The position numbers and the translations under genes are program-made. Under the pieces are notes generated by a model. It was not told the origin of the DNA. It made no database searches and saw only the letters and a program-made list of their open reading frames with translations. From assembly GCA_051453625.1 (NCBI GenBank), contig JBOZIK010000001.1, positions 295,663,372 through 295,700,111 on the forward strand: DNA of 36,740 nucleotides. Reading direction: 5' to 3'. Positions 30,324 through 36,740 of this stretch are shown here, one piece after another (the first letter of the stretch is position 1; the number at the start of each line of letters is the position of its first letter). Source of the stretch: Welwitschia mirabilis. Taxonomy: Eukaryota; Gnetophyta; Gnetopsida; Welwitschiales.

Positions 30324-30659
30324 TTAAAACCGTGTTGAAGCATGTTGAAAAAAGAGCAGATCAGTTTTATTTCTCAGAGTGGAATTTACAAAAGAATTGT
30401 ACAGAAACTAAACTATTTGTTGTATTACTGTATGCAATGATGATAACAATTGCATGCATAACATTTTCCTTTGCTAATTTGCTTACAGAATGTGTAAAAC
30501 AAATACCAAAAAGTAATTGTGTAACTGTAAATTGTAAAATGCATTCATTAGATTTTAAAGGTTCAAACTGTCATAGTTTCATAGAATATGTCAAACTGTT
30601 AACATCTCACAGTAAAAGGCTTGCCCACCAAGGGCTAACAAAAAGCATATAATGGCTTA

Positions 30660-33440
30660 GGGGAAAGTACATAGTGGCAATGTTTCTTCCATTTCCCATT
30701 ATGTCTTTGTATACTTAAAACCACAAGATGTATCTAAAAACATTTTACAAAAATCAACAATGATAATAGAGCATGTCATAAATTAATAAAAATAGGGAAT
30801 AAAAGTTTTGAAACCCTAGTTATGAGAATATCAGGAAATGTTTGATCTCAGAACTAGATTTTAATATTTTAGCACTATCTAAATTATAAAACATTTAAAT
30901 TTAAAATCAGCTCACGTATAGAGCAAAAATGATTGAGAATAATTAAGTTCAAAGTGTGGGAGAAGGGCAAAATCATTTTCGCTAGAAAAGGAGGTGCTTC
31001 ACTAAAAGACATATGTCCTTTGATTTAATGAACGATGTTCGTTCCACTGAATTTAAAAGCAGCTTATAGTTTTGCACTGGCCAAAAAAATTTTTGTGAAA
31101 TTTCCGGAATTGTGGCAAAATTTTGGCAATTGTGGCAAAATTTCATTGTGCATGCAATTTCACCAAATACCAGCTTAGTGTTGCATCCCACAACACTTCG
31201 TTGTGACAGACAGAAATTGCATGCAATTTTAACTGTTGCATCACAAACTTTGAATAAATGTCAAACACTGGTACATAGTTAACATTTGCTTACTCAGAGG
31301 GGTGTGAAGGCACTTAGGTAAGGGTGCAGCTAGGAGTTTTAACTTTTGACTCTAGTTCTGAAGCACATAGTAGTGGTTGAAATCGATAACATGAAGTCAG
31401 CTGATCCGTTCCTTGCCAATACTGAAGCAATTTTTTATTTACTCATGGATGCAGTCAACCCCTTGATGTTTTGCTTTACATCTGATTGCTGCAAAAACAT
31501 TGTGATTTGAATGTTTGTAATTATATTGTACTTGCATGAAAGAGAGCTTCTATTCGTAACAATGTTAGCAGTGTAAAACTTATGGAATAGAAAAGCATTC
31601 CCAGTCTTAGTGGAGTGGATCACATAAATCTATGTCCAATGATTGCTTTCCTTCCTTGAAAAAAGGAGGATTCACTAATGATGGGTGATCCTCTGAGAGC
31701 CATTGATAACTATTGATGCTACTTGACTGCAAGTTGGCAAAAATTCTGTAGAAGACACCTGGTGATGATTGATTTCTTGATTACTTTCTTATTGCAAGAT
31801 CCTGTAAGGGTGCCTACAAAGATAACTAACTAGATAAATAACAGACTGTCCTAAGGCTGATCATATGTCTTGAGTATTGGACAGGTTGTGGGGTTAATCA
31901 AAGTCTGATTACATGGGAGCTTTTGGACCTAATCAAATAAGGTTGCAGTCTGATTTTGTTGACTGAAGAGTAAAGGCTATGCAGGCGTTGGTTTTGGTGA
32001 GTGAATACCAATGACCCTTCAGGTTGGTTTTAGAATTCAATCTATGGTAATGCACAGGCTAATGTGGAGGATAAATGCCTGACATATGAATGCCATAATT
32101 AGAAGAATTGTAAGTGGTTTTCTGTCCTAAAATTCTGATTTATGGTTGAAACTATCATATTGTACTGATTTATATCTAATAAATTTAGCTGATTGTAGAT
32201 TAAGGTGGCTGTACTTACATGGGATATTCTAATGGGTTTGTTTACTCATACGCTGGCTGTAACTTAAATGGGATAACAGGCTTGTTTACTCATTCTAGGT
32301 TGAAACGAACATTCGAAGGGTGGTCGCTTTAAGGATGCTAGGCTGTTGGCTAGTCCTCCCTGTAGTCAGCCACCTGGGAACTAGAGTAAAGTGCAAGGGA
32401 TAGAACTGCATATCTATTTAGGACAATGGAGTTCTCCTGGTGAAGTGTCAAGATTCCTTATGTGAAAGCAAGGTGAACTTAAGAAGACCTCTGTCCGATA
32501 ATTTAAAAAACATGATGACTAATTGTCATGGGGGTCACTTGCAGCCTTGACAAAATTGAGTCAACATTTTTTTTGAGTTAGACCAATCCATCATGCCAAT
32601 TTCTGCCTACCTTTTGCCAAAAAATTAAAAAAATAAAAGAGTCTTCTAAAAGGTCTGCAAACATTTGTTTTTTTCTTTTTTTCATGAAATGCATATCCAA
32701 TCAAAGTGGTATCTATTATTTTTTTTTTATCACAAAGGTAGCCTCTAAATGTATTCAATGGAAGTTTTTAGAGCATGCTTTTCAAAGTCATGCTAACCTT
32801 ACATTGAATAAAAATCATGGTATTATCCAAGGAAAAGATTGCCTTGGTGGCATAAGTTTCTCATTCAAGAAATTAATTTTATACCTAAATTTTTGGATCC
32901 AATCCAAACTACATACTTGTTCGTAGAGAAAAAGAGACAAACCTATTTAAAGTTGAATTGTGACAACAAATGCTATATGCATATATTCATATCAAGATAA
33001 ATCATAATCTTAGTTTAAAATTATTTTTCTATGATAGCATTATAGCTGTGTTAACATGATTTGATATTGTATTGATTAGGTTTGATATATTGAAAGGCCT
33101 CCTTCGGGCATCCTCGATACGATTAACATTTGGTCTATTAATGAGTTATATTTGCGATATATCTAAGTGATTATCAATCAAATCACATACATTAAATGTT
33201 TGTGGTTTTCAATTGTACAAATGAATCTTACATACGAATGCTTTATGTACACAAGTTTACTCCTACAAGATGGGCAACAAAAATATACTTATAATCTGTA
33301 CTTATGGACATTACTGTGTATGACTGTTGCATGCTACACATTTTATTTACAACTTTTGCTTTATTAATCCACATACCAAATTTGTCTTTCACATATACTT
33401 TAGAACTGTCTATTCTCTTCAATGTGACTGTTTAAGAAAC
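30660..33440. other. Anonymous AT-rich DNA with small repeats
   Basis: No gene found. It includes the 31.1-kb repeat cluster (listed separately) and a roughly 40-bp tandem duplication at 32207-32249 / 32255-32293 (GGCTGT...ATGGGAT...TTGTTTACTCAT). Open frames such as 32684-32926 lack any motif. Confidence 0.6.
31095..31229. repeat. Cluster of short direct and inverted repeats
   Basis: AATTGTGGCAAAATTT occurs twice with a 20-bp period (31108-31123 and 31128-31143). GTGAAATTT and AATTTCAC form an inverted pair. CACAAC-ACTTC-GTTGTG is a hairpin (about 31189-31205). AAATTGCATGCAATTT (31214-31229) is a perfect 16-bp palindrome. This looks like the end region of a small foldback element. Not classified. 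Confidence 0.65.
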
Positions 33441-33456
33441 TATTAGTAGACTCTCG

Positions 33457-33748
33457 AAGCTCTAGGTTCATGACCATAATTACTCCATCTAGAATCTCAA
33501 ATTGATAGTAGTGGTACATGCACTAGAAGTATGAAGGAACTTTTTAAACTGTACCTTTGTCTTCAAACTTCTATACAAAAGTGAACCTTTGAAGGTTACC
33601 AGAGATGTAAATTGATAAGGCATAAGTATTATGTTTTCACAAGGAGAACTATAAGTCCCAGTAGCTTTAGGTTCTTAAGCATAGCTACCCAATCCATAGC
33701 CTCATATTTATAGTGGTGGTGCATGCTCTATAATTACGAAGGAACTAC
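33457..33748 (+). repeat. Diverged direct repeat, two copies about 205 bp apart
   Basis: Copy 1 (about 33457-33540) and copy 2 (about 33660-33748) share AGCT-T-TAGGTTC, a GTAGTGGTACATGC/TATAGTGGTGGTGCATGC block and GAAGGAACT in the same order and spacing. It lies directly before the gypsy scrap. No coding function seen. Confidence 0.68.
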
Positions 33749-33824
33749 TTGGTGGGTAGCAAGTTCATACTTGGAACATAACACAAAGGGCTACAATTTT
33801 AACTCACAACTCTTGCTTTATATG

Positions 33825-33929
33825 CATCAATATTGTTGTTTGGAGTTAATCTCAAAATACAACATAGAGTTCAAATATACAATGGGCAAGGAAAACGAGC
33901 TAGAGAATGCACTTAGTCACTTGTGGTAA
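33825..33929 (+). pseudogene. Ty3/gypsy RNase H C-terminal fragment
   Basis: The end of an open frame reads LISKYNIEFKYTMGKENE and then LENALSHLW before a TAA (33927-33929). This matches the end of gypsy-type RNase H, where a Y-x-I/E-x-x-Y-x-x-GK-E-N block leads to ADALSR. The DALSR-type end is NALSH here. Upstream codons of the same open frame (from 33723) do not look like RNase H, and no integrase follows. It is the only Ty3/gypsy trace in the window, an isolated scrap of about 35 residues. Confidence 0.65.
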
Positions 33930-33935
33930 TGCTTA

Positions 33936-35735
33936 ATGGCTCTCATCAATGTGGTAGATGTCAGACAACTTACGACAGATTTTATCGGTAGTATAACGTT
34001 GCAAATTTCCATGTGCTTCGAGAAGGCTCATGTGGCATTCCACGGAGAAATTTTGCCACATTTCGGCAATGTTGCAATGCCATCTTTAGCAAACCAAAAA
34101 ATGTTTTTAATCATAGCTAAAAACATGTACGAAGTGAAGGAAAACATTAAACATCAAAATATTACATGTTTGGTTACTTGTTAATGAATACAAAATGCAA
34201 GAATGCATGGTCATCAACTCTTCATCTTATATAACTAGTATCCGAGTTACGAATTATGAGTTCAAACATTCATTTATGTTCAATCATTAATGAAATGAAA
34301 TTATAATGAAGATTCAAAGACCAACAAGGCAACGAGCAAGGCTTTCTCATTGTATATCAAAAGTAAGTAGCATATAGCACCACATTTCAACATTATTAAT
34401 CAAACAAACNNNNNNNNNNNNNNNNNNNNNNNNNNNNNNNNNNNNNNNNNNNNNNNNNNNNNNNNNNNNNNNNNNNNNNNNNNNNNNNNNNNNNNNNNNN
34501 NNNNNNNNNNNNNNNNNNNNNNNNNNNNNNNNNNNNNNNNNNNNNNNNNNNNNNNNNNNNNNNNNNNNNNNNNNNNNNNNNNNNNNNNNNNNNNNNNNNN
34601 NNNNNNNNNNNNNNNNNNNNNNNNNNNNNNNNNNNNNNNNNNNNNNNNNNNNNNNNNNNNNNNNNNNNNNNNNNNNNNNNNNNNNNNNNNNNNNNNNNNN
34701 NNNNNNNNNNNNNNNNNNNNNNNNNNNNNNNNNNNNNNNNNNNNNNNNNNNNNNNNNNNNNNNNNNNNNNNNNNNNNNNNNNNNNNNNNNNNNNNNNNNN
34801 NNNNNNNNNNNNNNNNNNNNNNNNNNNNNNNNNNNNNNNNNNNNNNNNNNNNNNNNNNNNNNNNNNNNNNNNNNNNNNNNNNNNNNNNNNNNNNNNNNNN
34901 NNNNNNNNNNNNNNNNNNNNNNNNNNNNNNNNNNNNNNNNNNNNNNNNNNNNNNNNNNNNNNNNNNNNNNNNNNNNNNNNNNNNNNNNNNNNNNNNNNNN
35001 NNNNNNNNNNNNNNNNNNNNNNTAATCAAACAAACATGTGAAATGAAATATGTAGATTAATGCTTCCAAAATGAAGAACATTGTCAACATTGGAAAGGAA
35101 CTGAAAAAATAATTGTTTCTTTGTCTTACTCTAATGAAACCTAATACTAGCTATGTGTTGGCTAACAATTATGTTCTTTCATTTTTATGGCCTTTCATGA
35201 TACAATATCATGTGTAAGGAGTAAATCAAAAATTTTAAATGCATATCACAAAAAATAAACTTTACCATTTGCTAGTCAACTCCTAGGTTGAAAGGGCCAC
35301 CCATGGTTTTCACACAGCCCAAGTAAACTAGTGACTCTAGTGACTGCAGTGCAGTTTCCCATCAATTAACTTCTTTGAAAATATTAACAATAATAAACTT
35401 TATTTACTTGATATGTTGAGTAAGAAACTAAACATGCATTAAATAATAGTCACCTATGTAATTAATGCAATCTTTACGTTCTAAACATAATAGACATTAC
35501 ATTCTATTCCCCTTAGAATTAAATCCCCTTGTTACATTATACTCCCATCGTAGCAACCATGCTTAGATGGATTGGAGCAAATCATATAGTCTTTTTTAGA
35601 TTAGAGATTCCAGATCGTCAGATTGTTCAAAGCAAATTATAGATCACTGTTAATCAAAAATATAGAAAAACATATAAAATATGTTGTTTAAATTTTATTT
35701 TAAAATTTTCGCAATTCTGATGATAATAGATCACA
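33936..35735. other. Anonymous AT-rich DNA with a 613-N gap (34410-35022)
   Basis: No domain recognised. TAATCAAACAAAC is present immediately before and after the N run, so the gap edges probably overlap and the two contigs may join directly. Confidence 0.7.
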
Positions 35736-35880
35736 AGCTAAAAAGTCAACAAAATCAAAAAGTTGGCAACCCAAAGAAAAAAGTCAGATCTGCAAGTTGG
35801 GAGATTAGTTGTTAAAAGTCAATTGAAAAATTTGGCAATAGAAATTCGTGGAAACATGTGTGAAACATCATTTTAATGCT
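35735..35880 (+). repeat. Dispersed repeat R, copy 2 (partial, diverged)
   Basis: AAAAGTTGGCAACCC, AAGTCAGATCT, GGGAGATTAGTTG and AAAAGTCAA follow the same order as in copies 1 and 3. Matching is weaker beyond that. Confidence 0.5.
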
Positions 35881-36059
35881 TGCACTAAGGAATTAAGGAA
35901 AAAATTGTAATGGATATATTATGATAGTGCATTTTCTCTTTCAATTCACAATTCATAATCACTGAAATTAGCTACAAATACAATAAAATGTTTAGTAAAC
36001 AAGCATTTTTTAACAATTGAAAGTTGAGTTTAGAAATCTTATTAACCCAAATACTAGTG

Positions 36060-36290
36060 TTTAAAATGTTGGCAAGCTCAAAAATGAGAGTTCCTTTGGT
36101 GAGTCGGAGACTAGTTGGCAAAAAGTCAACAATGAAATAGAATTAGATACCATGTTTTTCAAATATGACATAACTTTTAACAACTATGAACATCATTAAA
36201 AGGCATTAAACACTAGAACAATATGATTAAAAGATGTGAAATGCTCTTGTTGTGGTCATTTTTCCAACATTACAAAATTGTGAAAGAGCA
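36060..36290 (+). repeat. Dispersed repeat R, copy 3
   Basis: The best match to copy 1 at 20779-21030, in the same orientation. AATGTTGGCAAGCTCAAAAA, GTGAGTCGGAGACTAGTTGG, CATGTTTTTCAAATATGACA and AACAATATGATT are the main shared stretches. Confidence 0.8.
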
Positions 36291-36555
36291 AGGAGGACTC
36301 CTTTCACAAATGGATAGATCCCTTGTCCAAAATGCTCCAATGCCACATGCCAAAACGATGCAAAGAAGATGGAGAAATGGGATGCCTATGAGGTATTTAT
36401 AGGTTTGGCTTGGTGGTTATTATCGCTAAACAATTGTAACAAAAGGGAGGTGGTTAAAATAGAAATTTAGTAACAAATTGCATGATTATTCATCAGTTAC
36501 AAACCATTGTCCACTTGGTTTCATCTAGACGAGATAGGGAGACAAAGTATCTAAC
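36291..36555. other. Spacer
   Basis: No gene. A TATTTATAGG stretch at about 36395 could be a promoter-like sequence of an LTR, but this is not supported further. Confidence 0.5.
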
Positions 36556-36740
36556 TGTTAGGATCTGAAGGCACCCTAGAGGGGGAGTGAATAGGGTATT
36601 TTAAAACTATTTTGAAATAACTAAATTTTAGATCTGAAAACAAATAGAAATGAAACAACAGAAACAAGAAATGAAACAAATGACAAATGGACTAGAGTTT
36701 TATAGCAGTTCGGGTAAGCCTACTCCACTCTCAGGGGGCA
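36556..36740 (-). repeat. Edge of a SIRE-like LTR, continuing beyond the window
   Basis: The plus-strand start TGTTAGGATCTGAAGGCACC, the following TAGAGGGGGAGTGAATAGG and later TTTTATAGCAGTTCGGG with CCTACTCCACTCTC match E's and C's LTRs in the same orientation. There is no gag or good primer site to the left. It is therefore either a solo LTR or the 3' LTR of a minus-strand element lying to the right of the window. Confidence 0.82.

Noticed and set aside
30218-30652. The longest gap-free open frame in the right half with no recognised homology (144 codons, two hydrophobic stretches)
   Set aside because: It contains the inverted-repeat cluster at 30274-30323, lies in AT-rich anonymous DNA and has no domain or start context. 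Chance is the better explanation without transcript support.
34347-35090. Long minus-strand open frames across 34410-35022 and likewise across 24361-24759
   Set aside because: They consist almost entirely of N.
1-36740. A new defence, metabolic or gene-cluster system
   Set aside because: No intact gene or co-oriented gene set is visible; everything recognisable is decayed transposon sequence.

Overview
The window looks like an intergenic stretch of a large, repeat-rich seed-plant genome. The evidence is nested Ty1/copia LTR retrotransposons primed by initiator-Met tRNA, heavy decay by C-to-T stop codons, AT-rich spacers and several assembly gaps. I found no intact host gene, tRNA, rRNA or CRISPR array. 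The species cannot be named from the sequence.

Left half (1-16289) is almost entirely a stack of LTR retrotransposons, named here A-F. E (minus strand, SIRE-like, cut by the left window edge) occupies 1-3939. It appears to sit inside a fragment of a plus-oriented LTR, F (3940-4071), which itself interrupts a minus-strand reverse-transcriptase fragment, D (4072 to about 4580). D abuts C, a SIRE-like minus-strand element reduced to gag and one LTR (about 4590-5901 and 15604-16289). C's gag is split by B (minus, 5902-15603). B's RNase H is split by A (plus, 6540-11476). Nesting therefore gives the order C, then B, then A. A and B belong to one LTR family, with LTRs starting TGTTGA and sharing GAAGCCAAATTT. 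C and E belong to another. All polyproteins are broken by stops and frameshifts.

Right half (16290-36740) is mostly anonymous AT-rich DNA with older repeats. It holds a 101-bp inverted-repeat structure (18660-18760) and a pyrimidine-rich block (19.7-20.7 and 21.8-24.0 kb) whose minus strand repeatedly encodes a FHALGMEG-like phrase and carries a 144-bp in-phase tandem duplication. It also holds a probable DNA transposon with terminal inverted repeats and a 6-bp target duplication (24076-24931), a dispersed repeat family (20.8, 35.7 and 36.1 kb), a lone Ty3/gypsy RNase H scrap (33.8 kb) and the edge of another SIRE-like LTR (36556 to the end). Long stretches (24.9-27.6, 27.6-30.2, 30.7-33.4 and 34.2-35.7 kb) show nothing I can name.

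Gaps lie at 17607-18430, 19052-19061, 22715-22724, 24361-24759 and 34410-35022. The last two have the same short sequence on both sides, so the gap lengths are probably not real. No multi-gene system is visible. The most informative content is the layered transposition record and the unclassified repeats in the right half.
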